A stretch of 64,000 nt of DNA from Micromonospora chalcea (GTDB lineage: Bacteria > Actinomycetota > Actinomycetes > Mycobacteriales > Micromonosporaceae). Both the position numbers and the translations under genes were made by a program. The notes under the pieces were generated by a model, which was given only the letters and a program-made list of their open reading frames with translations, was not told where the DNA came from and did not search any database. The DNA is taken from assembly GCF_002926165.1 (NCBI RefSeq), contig NZ_MAGP01000035.1:1-64000 (forward strand), read 5' to 3'. Positions 35,650 through 44,801 of this stretch are shown here, piece by piece; position 1 is the stretch's first letter, and each line of letters opens with the position of its first letter.

Positions 35650-37863
35650 GTGCCGCCGAGATCGGAGGATCCGCGCCGGGACGCCACGGGCTCCCGGCGC
35701 GGATCGTCGCGGGGGTCGGAGCCGCGCGAGCCGGGTCTCGGCGGGATCTCCGACGCCCGGGCGTACACCCCACGCGGACGGACCGTGCGCGAGGGCGGCG
35801 GCGCCGAGCAACGGCGTACCCCCCGCAGCACCCGGTCCGGCGACCCGTTCCGGCCCGCGTTGCAGGTGCTCGACGGCGGCCGGGCCGGGCGTGCCGGCAC
35901 GCGCGAGCCCACGGGCGACGGCGCCCGGACCGGCCGCCGGGCCACCGCCGCGGGCGGCCGGGCCGGCGTGGTGCGGACCGTCTCGTCCCGGCCGGTGCGG
36001 GAGCCGTTCGACGACGAGGAGGACGCGCCGCCGCCGCGCCGCCGGTCCCAGCCGCGCCGTCCCGCCGCCCAGCCGCGCCGACCGGTCCGCAAGCCGCGCC
36101 GGCCCCCGCGGCTGGGCGATCCGCGCCGGCGGCTGCGCCTCGGCACGCTGCTGGCGCTGACGTTGTTCGCCAGCATCGGCGTGCGGCTGGTCTACCTCCA
36201 GACCGTCGACACCCCGGCGTACGCCGACGGCGGCCTGCCCAACCGGCTCGCCGTGGTCGAGCTGCCGGCCCCGCGCGGGGCGATCCTCGACCGCAACGGT
36301 GAGCCGCTGGCGCACAGTGTGGAGGCCCGGTACGTGTTCGCCGACCCGACCCGGGTCAAGGACCGCGCCGCCACCGCACGGGCGCTGTCCCCGTTGCTCG
36401 GCGTGCCCGCCTCGGACCTGGCCGAGAAGATGCGCGAGCGCAACCTGCCCGGCACCGACACCCCGTTGCAGTTCGTCTACCTGGCCCGGGGCGTCGAGAT
36501 CGGCACCGCGAAGCGGATCATGGCGCTCGACCTGGCCGGCATCAACGTGCACCGGGACGAGCGGCGCGAGGTGCCCGGCGGAGACCTGGCCGCGAACCTG
36601 CTCGGCTTCGTCGGCCAGGACATGAACGGCCTGGAGGGGCTGGAGGCCAGGTACGACGACGTGCTGCGGGGACAGGCCGGCAAGCGGACCTACGAGGTGG
36701 GCCAGGGTGACCTGGCCGCGCCCATCCCGGGCGGCTACAGCCGGACCACCCAGCCGAAGCCGGGCAGCTCGCTGCAACTCACTGTCGACCGGGACCTGCA
36801 GTTCATGACGCAGCGGATCCTGGCGAAGCAGACGGAGAAGGTGAAGGGCAGCGTCGGCGCCGCGGTGATCATCGAGATCCCCAGCGGCGAGGTGCTGGCC
36901 CAGGCGAGCCAGCCGACGTACGACGCGGCCAACCCCACCAAGGTCACCTCGCCGTCGGACCGGGACGACGCGGCCACCACGTTCGTGGTCGACCCGGGCT
37001 CGATCCACAAGGCGATCACGTTCGGCGCGGCGCTCCAGGAGGGCGTGATCACCCCGGACACCGCGTTCCCGGTCGCCAACACCATCGAGCGGGGCGGGGT
37101 CACCTTCCGCGACACCCACCCGGTCGACGGCCGCACCATGAGCATCCCCGGCATGCTCGCCTTCTCGTCGAACGTCGGCACGATCGAGATCGGCGAGAAG
37201 CTGGGCAAGGAACGGCTCTTCGACTACCAGAAGCGGTTCGGGCTGGGCCAGGTGACAGGCGAGGGCATGCCGGGTGAGGCGGCCGGCCGGCTGCTCCCGC
37301 CGGACCAGTGGAGCGGCTCGGCGTACGGGTCGGTGCCGATCGGGCACAGCGTGGACGCCACGCCGCTGCAGATGGCCGCCGCGTACGCGGCCATCGCCAA
37401 CAACGGCACGTACGTGCAGCCGCACCTGGTCAAGGAGACGATCGGCGCGGACGGCACACGCAGCCCCGCCGCGACGCCGACCACCCGGTCCGTGCTCAGC
37501 CCCGCGAACGCGGCCGCGCTGCGCCGGATGATGGAGGCGGTCACCACCGTCGACGGCCCGGAGGGGCAGGCCACCGGGCTGGCCGCCGCTGTGCCCGGCT
37601 ACCGGGTGGCCGGCAAGACCGGCACCGGGCTGCGCTACGACAACGGCAAGCAGCAGCCCGGTGAGGTCGGCTCGTTCATCGGCATGGCCCCGGCGGAGAA
37701 CCCCCGGTACGTGGTGGCGGTCTTCGTGTGGAGCCCCGGCGGCGGTGGCGGCGCGGTGGCCGCGCCCGCGTTCCGGGAGATGATGGGCTTCACTCTCCGC
37801 CACTACCGGGTGCCGCCGTCGCTGACCAACAAGTCCCCGAAGTTCGAGGTCTTTCCGCGCTGA
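35650..37863 (+). CDS. ftsI: Class B penicillin-binding protein (FtsI/PbpB type)
   Basis: 737 residues from GTG 35650, 7 bases after GGAGG. A long basic, low-complexity cytoplasmic N-terminus (about 160 residues) is followed by one TM helix (about 163-185). The dimerisation domain (RGAILDRNGEPLAHSVEAR) precedes the transpeptidase domain with SIHK (Ser near 452), SSN near 505 and KTG near 655. No PASTA domains. It crosslinks septal peptidoglycan outside the membrane with FtsW. The long N-terminus resembles that of mycobacterial PbpB and may receive regulatory contacts. Confidence 0.97.
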   Translation: MPPRSEDPRRDATGSRRGSSRGSEPREPGLGGISDARAYTPRGRTVREGGGAEQRRTPRSTRSGDPFRPALQVLDGGRAGRAGTREPTGDGARTGRRATAAGGRAGVVRTVSSRPVREPFDDEEDAPPPRRRSQPRRPAAQPRRPVRKPRRPPRLGDPRRRLRLGTLLALTLFASIGVRLVYLQTVDTPAYADGGLPNRLAVVELPAPRGAILDRNGEPLAHSVEARYVFADPTRVKDRAATARALSPLLGVPASDLAEKMRERNLPGTDTPLQFVYLARGVEIGTAKRIMALDLAGINVHRDERREVPGGDLAANLLGFVGQDMNGLEGLEARYDDVLRGQAGKRTYEVGQGDLAAPIPGGYSRTTQPKPGSSLQLTVDRDLQFMTQRILAKQTEKVKGSVGAAVIIEIPSGEVLAQASQPTYDAANPTKVTSPSDRDDAATTFVVDPGSIHKAITFGAALQEGVITPDTAFPVANTIERGGVTFRDTHPVDGRTMSIPGMLAFSSNVGTIEIGEKLGKERLFDYQKRFGLGQVTGEGMPGEAAGRLLPPDQWSGSAYGSVPIGHSVDATPLQMAAAYAAIANNGTYVQPHLVKETIGADGTRSPAATPTTRSVLSPANAAALRRMMEAVTTVDGPEGQATGLAAAVPGYRVAGKTGTGLRYDNGKQQPGEVGSFIGMAPAENPRYVVAVFVWSPGGGGGAVAAPAFREMMGFTLRHYRVPPSLTNKSPKFEVFPR

Positions 37864-37940
37864 GCCGGGACGGCGGGACATCATCGGTGAGTGGCGACGA
37901 ACCACCGGGGCGGCTGTGCGGTCGGAACCGGACGACCGGG

Positions 37941-37946
37941 TAGGGT
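37941..37946 (+). promoter_or_regulatory. -10 element directly before murE
   Basis: TAGGGT, then 8 bases, then GTG 37955, with no Shine-Dalgarno. It implies an internal, leaderless promoter that could drive murE-murF-mraY separately from the mraZ promoter. Confidence 0.5.
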
Positions 37947-37954
37947 CTGACGCC

Positions 37955-39478
37955 GTGCCCGGCAATCCACGTCCCGCCACCGTGCGTCCCGTACGGCTCG
38001 GCGACCTCGCCGCCCGCGTGGCGGTGACTCCGCCGGAGGGGGCCGCCGAGGTGGCTGTCACCGGCGTGACCCACGCCAGCCAGGAGGTCCGCCCCGGCGA
38101 CCTGTACGCGGCCCTGCCCGGCGCGCGGCGCCACGGCGCGGAGTTCGCCGCCGCCGCCGCCGAGGCGGGCGCGGTGGCCCTGCTCACCGACCCGGCCGGC
38201 GTGGCGCTGGCCGCCGGCGCCGGCCTGCCCGTGCTCGTCGTCGACGACCCGCGCGAGGCGCTCGGCGAGGTGGCCGCGACGGTCTACGGCGACCCGACCG
38301 CCGGCCTGACCGTGATCGGCGTGACCGGCACCGCCGGCAAGACGTCCACCAGCTACCTGGTCGAGTCCGGGCTGCGCGCCGCCGGGCGCGTCACCGGCCT
38401 GATCGGCACCGTGGAGACCCGCCTCGGCGACCTGGTGATCGACAGCGTCCGGACCACCCCGGAGGCCACCGACCTGCACGCCATGCTCGCGGTGGCCCGC
38501 GAGCACGGGGTGGACACCGTGGTCATGGAGGTGTCCAGCCACGCCCTGGCGATGGGCCGCGTCGGCGGCGACCGCTTCGACGTCGGCGGCTACACCAACT
38601 TCGGCTCCGACCACCTGGACTTCCACGCCGACGAGGCGGACTACTTCGCGGCCAAGGCCCGGCTGTTCGACGGCCGCTGCCGGGTCGAGGTGCTCAACCA
38701 CGACGACCCGGCGCTGCGCCCGCTGTACAAGCCGGGCACGGTCACCTACTCGGCGGCCGGCGACCCGGACGCCACCTGGTGGGCCGAGGGCATCGACGGC
38801 GAGGGGTACGCGCAGCGCTTCACCCTGCACGGGCCGGACGGGCTCGCGCTGCCCACCGGCGTGGCGCTGCCCGGCCGGCACAACGTGGCGAACGCGCTGC
38901 TGGCCGTCGCGCTCCTGGTCGCCGTCGGGGTGGACGCGGAGACCGCGGCGCGCGGCGTGGCCGCCTGCGGCGGCGTGCCCGGGCGGCTGGAACTGGTCAG
39001 CGGCGACGCCCCGGTACGCGGGGTGGTCGACTACGCGCACAAGGCCAACGCGATCGAGGCGGTGCTGACCGCGCTGCGCGACCTGACCGGCGGCCGGCTG
39101 ATCTGCGTGCTGGGCGCCGGCGGCGACCGGGACCGGGGCAAGCGGCCGGTGATGGGCGGCGTGGCCGCGCGCGGCGCCGACGTGGTGCTGGTGACCGACG
39201 ACAACCCGCGGACCGAGGACCCGGCCGCGATCCGGGCCGAGGTGCTGGCCGGCGCGTACGCCGCCGCGACCCCGGCCCGCGTCATCGAGGTGCCCGGGCG
39301 GCGGGCGGCGATCGAGGAGGCGGTCCGGGTGGCCGAACCGGGTGACGTGGTGGCGGTGCTGGGCAAGGGCCAGGAACGCGGCCAGGAGATCGGCGGCGAG
39401 GTGCTGCCGTTCGACGACCGGGTGGAGCTGGCGGCGGCGCTGCGCGCCCGCTTCGGTGACCTGGTGGGTCAGCGGTGA
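37955..39478 (+). CDS. murE: UDP-MurNAc-tripeptide synthetase MurE, meso-diaminopimelate type
   Basis: 507 residues from GTG 37955. The ATP-binding motif VIGVTGTAGKTSTSYLVE is near residue 125, and the carbamylated-Lys and substrate regions are conserved (TTPEATDLHAMLA, MEVSSHAL, GRHNVANALLAV). The amino-acid-specificity motif DDNPRTED near 416 is the DNPR form found in enzymes that add meso-DAP rather than Lys. It extends UDP-MurNAc-L-Ala-D-Glu in the cytoplasm. It overlaps murF by 4 bp (GTGA) and has its own -10 element just upstream. Confidence 0.98.
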   Translation: MPGNPRPATVRPVRLGDLAARVAVTPPEGAAEVAVTGVTHASQEVRPGDLYAALPGARRHGAEFAAAAAEAGAVALLTDPAGVALAAGAGLPVLVVDDPREALGEVAATVYGDPTAGLTVIGVTGTAGKTSTSYLVESGLRAAGRVTGLIGTVETRLGDLVIDSVRTTPEATDLHAMLAVAREHGVDTVVMEVSSHALAMGRVGGDRFDVGGYTNFGSDHLDFHADEADYFAAKARLFDGRCRVEVLNHDDPALRPLYKPGTVTYSAAGDPDATWWAEGIDGEGYAQRFTLHGPDGLALPTGVALPGRHNVANALLAVALLVAVGVDAETAARGVAACGGVPGRLELVSGDAPVRGVVDYAHKANAIEAVLTALRDLTGGRLICVLGAGGDRDRGKRPVMGGVAARGADVVLVTDDNPRTEDPAAIRAEVLAGAYAAATPARVIEVPGRRAAIEEAVRVAEPGDVVAVLGKGQERGQEIGGEVLPFDDRVELAAALRARFGDLVGQR

Positions 39479-40884
39479 TCCCGCTGACGCTGGCCGAGGT
39501 GGCCACCGCCGTCGACGGCCGGCTCGTCGGCGCCGACCCGGACGCCCGGGTCACCGGCACCGTCGAGTTCGACTCCCGCAAGGTGAGCCGGGGCGGCCTG
39601 TTCGTGGCCTTCCCCGGCGAGCGGGTGGACGGCCACGACTACGCGGCCGGCGCGATCTCCTCGGGCGCGGTGGCGGTGCTCGGCACCCGGGAGGTGCCGG
39701 GCGTGCCGATGGTGCTCGTCGGCGACGCGCTCGACGCGATGGGCCGGCTGGCCCGCGCCGTCGTCGACCGGCTGCCCGGCCTGACCGTGATCGGGCTGAC
39801 CGGCTCGTCCGGCAAGACCACCACCAAGGACCTGATCGCCCAGGTCGCGGTCCGGCTCGGCCCGACGGTGGCCCCGCCCGGCTCGTTCAACAACGAGCTG
39901 GGGCACCCGTACACGGCGCTGCAGGCCACCCCGGAGACCCGCTTCCTGGTGATGGAGAAGGGCGCCCGCGGGGTGGGGCACGTCCGGTACCTGTGCGACG
40001 TGGTGCCGCCCCGGATCTCGGTGGTGCTCAACGTCGGCGTGGCGCACCTGGGCGAGTTCGGCTCGGTGGAGGCCATCGCGCTGGCCAAGGGGGAACTGGT
40101 CGAGGCGCTGCCCTCCGACGGGCTGGCGGTGCTCAACGCCGACGACCCGCGGGTGGACGCGATGTCGACGCGTACGCAGGCCCGGGTGGTGCGGTACGGC
40201 GAGTCGGAGCGCGCCGACGTGCGCGCCGTGGACGTGACGCTCGACGGCCGGGGCCGGCCCTCGTACACGCTTGTCACCCCGGAGGGGAGCGCGCCGGTGC
40301 GGCTCGGGCTGACCGGCCGGCACCAGGTCTCCAACTCGCTCGCCGCGGCGGCGGTCGGGCGGGAGCTGGGCCTGCCGCTGCCCGACCTGGCGGCGGCGCT
40401 GAACGAGCTGGGCCTGGTCTCCACCCGGCGGATGGACGTCTTCGAGCGCCCCGACGGGGTGACCGTGATCGACGACTCGTACAACGCGAACCCGGCCTCC
40501 ACCGGCGTGGCGCTGCGGGCGTTGGCCAGCATGCGCGGCGAGGGGCGTACGGTCGCGGTGCTCGGCTACATGGCCGAGCTGGGTGACTTCGAACTTCAGG
40601 GGCATCAGCAGGTCGGCCGGCTCGCGGCCGAGCTGGGAGTGGACCGGCTGCTCGTGGTGGGCGAGCCGGCGGCGCCGATCCACGAGGGCGCGACAGCGGT
40701 AGGCAATTGGGGAGGAGAGTCGGTGCTGCTCAGCGATCAGGCGGCGGCCGTCGAGGTGCTGCGGAGCGAGCTGCGTCCGGGAGACGTGGTGCTGGTGAAG
40801 GGCTCCCGGTACCGGACCTGGGAGGTGGCCGACGCGCTGCGCGCGGACGCCCGCGAGGGTGCGACGGAGGGCGGCGCCGCATGA
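39475..40884 (+). CDS. murF: UDP-MurNAc-pentapeptide synthetase MurF
   Basis: 469 residues from GTG 39475. The ATP-binding motif [16 protein letters not shown] is near residue 112, and [36 protein letters not shown] and [17 protein letters not shown] are all present. It adds D-Ala-D-Ala to the UDP-MurNAc-tripeptide. The usual MEMGARG signature reads MEKGARG here, with Lys replacing Met. It overlaps murE and mraY by 4 bp each (GTGA and ATGA), so the three enzymes are translationally coupled. Confidence 0.98.
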   Translation: MIPLTLAEVATAVDGRLVGADPDARVTGTVEFDSRKVSRGGLFVAFPGERVDGHDYAAGAISSGAVAVLGTREVPGVPMVLVGDALDAMGRLARAVVDRLPGLTVIGLTGSSGKTTTKDLIAQVAVRLGPTVAPPGSFNNELGHPYTALQATPETRFLVMEKGARGVGHVRYLCDVVPPRISVVLNVGVAHLGEFGSVEAIALAKGELVEALPSDGLAVLNADDPRVDAMSTRTQARVVRYGESERADVRAVDVTLDGRGRPSYTLVTPEGSAPVRLGLTGRHQVSNSLAAAAVGRELGLPLPDLAAALNELGLVSTRRMDVFERPDGVTVIDDSYNANPASTGVALRALASMRGEGRTVAVLGYMAELGDFELQGHQQVGRLAAELGVDRLLVVGEPAAPIHEGATAVGNWGGESVLLSDQAAAVEVLRSELRPGDVVLVKGSRYRTWEVADALRADAREGATEGGAA

Positions 40885-42008
40885 GGGCGGTCATCGTCGC
40901 CATCGGGGTCGCGTTCCTGATCTCGCTGTTCTGCACCCCGATCGCGATCAAGGTGTTCGCCCGGCTGAAGGCCGGCCAGCCGATCCGGTCGAACCTCGGG
41001 CTCGCCAGCAACGAGGGCAAGAAGGGCACGCCGACAATGGGCGGCGTGGTCTTCATCCTGGCCACTGTCATCGCGTACGTCGCCGGGCACCTGGCCCTGA
41101 CCACGCTGCCGGACGCGCAGATCGCCCAGGTCGAGCCGACCATCACGGCGCTGGTGCTGCTGGGGCTGATGGTGTTCTCCGGCGCGGTCGGCTTCATCGA
41201 CGACTTCCTGAAGGTGCGCAAGCGGCACAGCGGCGGCCTCAACAAGCGGGGCAAGCTGGCCGGGCAGATCCTGGTCGGCGCGGTCTTCGGCGCGGTGGCG
41301 GTCTACTTCCCGTCGAGCATGACCGACGCCGGCGGCAACGCGACGAACACCGAGACGGTGGCCAGCACCACGCTGAGCTTCATCCGGGACATCCCGGCGC
41401 TGGAGATCGGCAAGATCGGCTCGGTGATCGTCATCATCATGGTGGTCATGGCGGCCACCAACGGCGTCAACCTCACCGACGGCCTGGACGGCCTGGCCAC
41501 CGGCGCCTCGGTGATGGTGCTCGCGGCGTACGCGCTCATCGCGTTCTGGCAGTACCGGCACTGGTGCGCCGACCCGAACTACACCGAGGCGTACTGCTAC
41601 ACCGTGCGCGATCCGCTGGAGATCGCGCTGATCGCCGGCGCGGCGGCGGGCGCCTGCGTGGGCTTCCTGTGGTGGAACACGTCCCCGGCGCGGATCTTCA
41701 TGGGTGACACCGGCGCGCTCGGGCTGGGCGGCCTGATCGCCGGCATGGCGATGTCCACCCGCACGATCCTGCTGCTGCCGATCCTGGGCGGCCTGTTCGT
41801 GATCATCACGATGTCGGTGGTCATCCAGATCATCTCGTTCCGTACCACCGGCAAGCGGGTGTTCCGGATGTCGCCGTTGCAGCACCACTTCGAGCTGGCC
41901 GGCTGGAGCGAGGTCAACATCGTGGTCCGGTTCTGGATCATCGCCGGCATCGGCGTGGCCATCGCGCTGGGCCTGTTCTACAGCGAGTTCCTCGCCGCGG
42001 TGAGCTGA
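40881..42008 (+). CDS. mraY: Phospho-MurNAc-pentapeptide translocase MraY
   Basis: 375 residues, about ten TM helices, from ATG 40881 overlapping the murF stop. Family motifs: [34 protein letters not shown] with the paired Asp residues, [28 protein letters not shown] and [13 protein letters not shown]. It transfers phospho-MurNAc-pentapeptide to undecaprenyl phosphate, making lipid I at the inner membrane face. In most bacteria murD would follow; here a perfect 50-bp palindrome and then ftsW follow. Confidence 0.99.
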   Translation: MRAVIVAIGVAFLISLFCTPIAIKVFARLKAGQPIRSNLGLASNEGKKGTPTMGGVVFILATVIAYVAGHLALTTLPDAQIAQVEPTITALVLLGLMVFSGAVGFIDDFLKVRKRHSGGLNKRGKLAGQILVGAVFGAVAVYFPSSMTDAGGNATNTETVASTTLSFIRDIPALEIGKIGSVIVIIMVVMAATNGVNLTDGLDGLATGASVMVLAAYALIAFWQYRHWCADPNYTEAYCYTVRDPLEIALIAGAAAGACVGFLWWNTSPARIFMGDTGALGLGGLIAGMAMSTRTILLLPILGGLFVIITMSVVIQIISFRTTGKRVFRMSPLQHHFELAGWSEVNIVVRFWIIAGIGVAIALGLFYSEFLAAVS

Positions 42009-42022
42009 CGCCCCCGGGTGTA

Positions 42023-42072
42023 AGGAAGGGCCCCTTATTAACAGACGTCTGTTAATAAGGGGCCCTTCCTTC
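42023..42072. repeat. 50-bp perfect palindrome between mraY and ftsW
   Basis: The first arm 42023-42047 starts AAGGAAGGGCCCCTTATTAA and is mirrored exactly by 42048-42072, which ends AAGGGGCCCTTCCTT; the centre is GACGTC. It lies 14 bp after mraY, in the slot where murD is normally found. It shares the core AGGAA..GGCCCCT with the palindrome interrupted by the IS element, so it is probably a dispersed intergenic repeat that can act as a terminator in both directions. Confidence 0.9.
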
Positions 42073-42137
42073 AGATCCGACACGCCGACCGGGCGGTTGC
42101 GCCACGGGCGGGCGGGGCGAGCGGCAATGATGGGCCT

Positions 42138-43664
42138 GTGGGGGAGGGACGAGACATCCAGGTGACCAGCGACCCGCCGGCCCGCCGTGCGCCGGCGGCC
42201 ACGCCTCCGGCCGAACCGCCGGCGGCGCGCTGGGATCCGGCCGGTGGGCTGGCCGCGCTGCGTGGCCTGCTGGCCCGGCCGCTGGCCTCGTACTACCTGC
42301 TGCTGTCCAGCGTCGGACTGCTGCTGCTGATCGGCCTCACCATGGTCTTCTCCGCGACCAGCGTGAAGGACTTCGCCGAGGGCGGCGACGCGTCCGCGTC
42401 GCTGACCAAGCAGGCCGTGTTCGCGGTGATCGGCATCGGCGCGTTCTGGGCCTGCCAGCGGCTGCCCGCGCGCACGTTCCGGGCGGTCAGCCGCCCGGCG
42501 CTGGGGGTGGCGGTCGCGCTGCTGCTCCTGCTCAACCTGCTCGTCGCGATGGGCTCGCTGTTCGGGGTGACGTCGATCGGGCCGTTGCGGGCCGAACTCC
42601 TCTCACTCTCGCTCGGCCCGATCTCGCTGCAACCGGTCGAGGTGGCGAAGTTCGCGCTGGTGCTGTGGGCGGCGCACGTGCTGGCCCGCAAGGGCGCGGT
42701 GCTGGGCTGGTGGAAGGAACTGGCCACGCCGCTGTTCCCGGTGGTGGGCCTGCTGTTCGTGCTGGTCGGCTACAACGACCTGGGCAGCATGCTGTGCCTG
42801 CTCGCGCTCGTGGTCGGCATGCTCTGGGCGGCGGGCGTACGGACCCGGGTCTTCGCCGCGCTCACCGCGATCGGCCTGGCCGGCATCGGCCTGCTGGTGG
42901 CCGCGGCCTCGCTCGGCGCCGGCTCCGGCTCCCGGGGCGCCGACAACTACCGGCTCGGCCGCCTCACCATGTGGCTCGACCCGCCCTCCCCGCGCACGTG
43001 TTTCGAGCAGGAGCTGCCGAACTGCTACCAGCTCGTGCAGGCCCGCTACGCGATCGGCAACGGCGGCTGGTTCGGCGTCGGCCTGGGCCAGAGCTCGCTG
43101 AAGTGGAACTGGCTCCCCGAGGCGCACAACGACTTCATCTTCGCCATCGTCGCGGAGGAACTGGGCGTGGTCGGCTGCACCGTGATCCTGGTGCTGTTCG
43201 CCGTGCTCGCGTACACCGGGCTGCGCATCGCCCGCCGGGTCGAGGACCCGTTCCGCCGGCTCGCCGCCGCCGGCGTGACCGCCTGGCTGGTCGGCCAGGC
43301 GGTCATCAACATCGGTGGCGTGACCGGGCTGCTGCCGCTGACCGGCGTACCGCTGCCGTTCATCTCCGACGGCGGCAGCGCCCTGGTGGTGACGCTCGCC
43401 GCGGTCGGCATGCTCGCCTCGTTCGCCCGCGCCGAGCCGGACGCCGCGCGAGCGCTGCATGCCCGTCCGCCCGCCCGATGGGTCCGACTAGTGTGGGCCC
43501 CGTTGCCGCCGCTTCCCGGCCGGCGCCGCAAGCCGGCGTCGCCGCCGGCCGACCGAGGGTCCGTGCCCCGGTCCCGGCAGCGGCGGCAGGACGATCAGGC
43601 CGCGCCCCGCGGCGCCCGGTCCGACCGGGCGCGCACCGGCGCGGCGAGCGAGAGGAGACGCTGA
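42138..43664 (+). CDS. ftsW: Septal peptidoglycan polymerase FtsW (SEDS family)
   Basis: 508 residues from GTG 42138 (GTG 42162 also possible; GGAGGG lies between them). About ten TM helices and SEDS motifs: LQPVEVAKFALVLWAAHVLA, YNDLGSMLCLLALVVG (usual text DLGT), GGWFGVGLGQSSLKWNWLPEAHNDFIFA and GVTGLLPLTGVPLPFISDGG. A basic tail of about 80 residues is disordered. With the class B PBP it polymerises septal glycan strands. Only the palindrome separates it from mraY, so it may have its own promoter. It overlaps murG by one base. Confidence 0.97.
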   Translation: MGEGRDIQVTSDPPARRAPAATPPAEPPAARWDPAGGLAALRGLLARPLASYYLLLSSVGLLLLIGLTMVFSATSVKDFAEGGDASASLTKQAVFAVIGIGAFWACQRLPARTFRAVSRPALGVAVALLLLLNLLVAMGSLFGVTSIGPLRAELLSLSLGPISLQPVEVAKFALVLWAAHVLARKGAVLGWWKELATPLFPVVGLLFVLVGYNDLGSMLCLLALVVGMLWAAGVRTRVFAALTAIGLAGIGLLVAAASLGAGSGSRGADNYRLGRLTMWLDPPSPRTCFEQELPNCYQLVQARYAIGNGGWFGVGLGQSSLKWNWLPEAHNDFIFAIVAEELGVVGCTVILVLFAVLAYTGLRIARRVEDPFRRLAAAGVTAWLVGQAVINIGGVTGLLPLTGVPLPFISDGGSALVVTLAAVGMLASFARAEPDAARALHARPPARWVRLVWAPLPPLPGRRRKPASPPADRGSVPRSRQRRQDDQAAPRGARSDRARTGAASERRR

Positions 43665-44770
43665 TGGGTCCGCTGCGTTCGGTGGTGCTCTGCGGAGGGG
43701 GTACGGGCGGGCACATCTACCCGCTGCTCGCCTTCGCCGACTGCCTGCGCCGACACGACCCGAGCGTCCGGATCACCTGTCTGGGCACACCGAAGGGGCT
43801 GGAGAACGAGCTGATCCCGCCGGCCGGCTACGACCTGCGGCAGATCCCGGCGTACCAGCTTCCCCGGTCGGTGAACATGAGCCTGGTGCGTACCCCGGAC
43901 CGGATGTGGAAGGCGGCCCGCGCCGCGGGCAAGGTGATCGACGAGGTCCAGGCCGACGCCGTGGTCGGCTTCGGCGGGTACGTCTCGGTGCCCGGTTACC
44001 TGGCCGCGTGGCGGCGGGAGCTGCCGATCGTCATCCACGAGGTGAACGTGCCGCCGGGCGTGGCGAACCGGCTCGGGATGAAGTTCACCAAGAACGTCGC
44101 GGTGGGTTTCCCGCACCAGCCGGCCCAGGCCGAGGCGCTGATCGCCGCCCGGGTGGTGGGCGTGCCGCTGCGCCGGGGCATCGCCGGGCTGGACCGGGCC
44201 GCCCTGCGTGACGCCGCCCGCGCCCACTTCGGACTCCGTCCCGACCTGCCGGTGCTCTTCGTCGCCGGTGGCTCGCAGGGCGCCCGCTCGATCAACCTGG
44301 CCGTGTCCGGCGCGGCGAAGGAGCTGGCCCGCAACGGCGTGCAGGTGCTGCACGTCATCGGCGCCCGCAACGAGCCGGTCTCGGTGCCCACCGACCTGCC
44401 GGTGCCGTACGTCACGCTGCCGTACCTGTCCGAGATGGAGCTGGGCTACGCCGCCGCCGATCTGATGCTGGCCCGGGGCGGCGCGATGACCTGCGCCGAG
44501 GTGGCCGCGATCGGACTGCCCACCGTCTACGTGCCCTACCCGCACAGCAACCAGGAGCAGAAGCGCAACGCGCTGCCGGTGGTGGAGGCGGGCGGCGGTC
44601 TGCTGGTCGACGACGCCGAGATGACCCCGGCCTGGGTGGAGCGGACGGTGATCCCGCTGATCCGGGACCCGCAGCGGCTCTGGGCGATGAGCCAGGCGGC
44701 AGCCGGCTACGGCCGCCGCGACGGCGACGTGGCGCTGCTGAACTTCGTCTACGAGGCGGTGGCCCGCTGA
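43664..44770 (+). CDS. murG: UDP-GlcNAc:lipid I N-acetylglucosaminyltransferase MurG
   Basis: 368 residues from ATG 43664 (AGGAG 8 bases upstream; TGATG junction with ftsW). GT-B fold with GGGTGGHIYPLLAFAD at the N-terminus, VVGFGGYVSVPGYLAAW, HEVNVPPGVANR, AGGSQGARSIN and the donor-binding LARGGAMTCAEVAAIGLP and PHSNQEQKRNA. It converts lipid I to lipid II on the cytoplasmic face. The acceptor motif reads HEVN where many homologues have HEQN, with Val replacing Gln. Confidence 0.98.
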   Translation: MGPLRSVVLCGGGTGGHIYPLLAFADCLRRHDPSVRITCLGTPKGLENELIPPAGYDLRQIPAYQLPRSVNMSLVRTPDRMWKAARAAGKVIDEVQADAVVGFGGYVSVPGYLAAWRRELPIVIHEVNVPPGVANRLGMKFTKNVAVGFPHQPAQAEALIAARVVGVPLRRGIAGLDRAALRDAARAHFGLRPDLPVLFVAGGSQGARSINLAVSGAAKELARNGVQVLHVIGARNEPVSVPTDLPVPYVTLPYLSEMELGYAAADLMLARGGAMTCAEVAAIGLPTVYVPYPHSNQEQKRNALPVVEAGGGLLVDDAEMTPAWVERTVIPLIRDPQRLWAMSQAAAGYGRRDGDVALLNFVYEAVAR

Positions 44771-44801
44771 TGAGGGAAACCGCGACGGGAAGGTACGTCT
44801 G

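Noticed and set aside
34702-38187. A minus-strand open frame of 1161 codons running antisense to rsmH, ftsL, the PBP and murE
   Set aside because: It is a by-product of high GC: stops are rare in antisense frames. Its protein is Arg/His/Gly-rich without motifs, whereas the plus strand carries four canonical proteins.
40690-40720. An internal GGGGAGGAG site late in murF that could start a separate product
   Set aside because: The frame it would open only overlaps murF and runs into mraY, whose own ATG is conserved; no added domain results.
42138-43664. MurD activity fused to FtsW
   Set aside because: The N-terminal 55 residues before the first TM helix and the basic C-terminal tail are too short and have no ATP-binding motif of Mur ligases.
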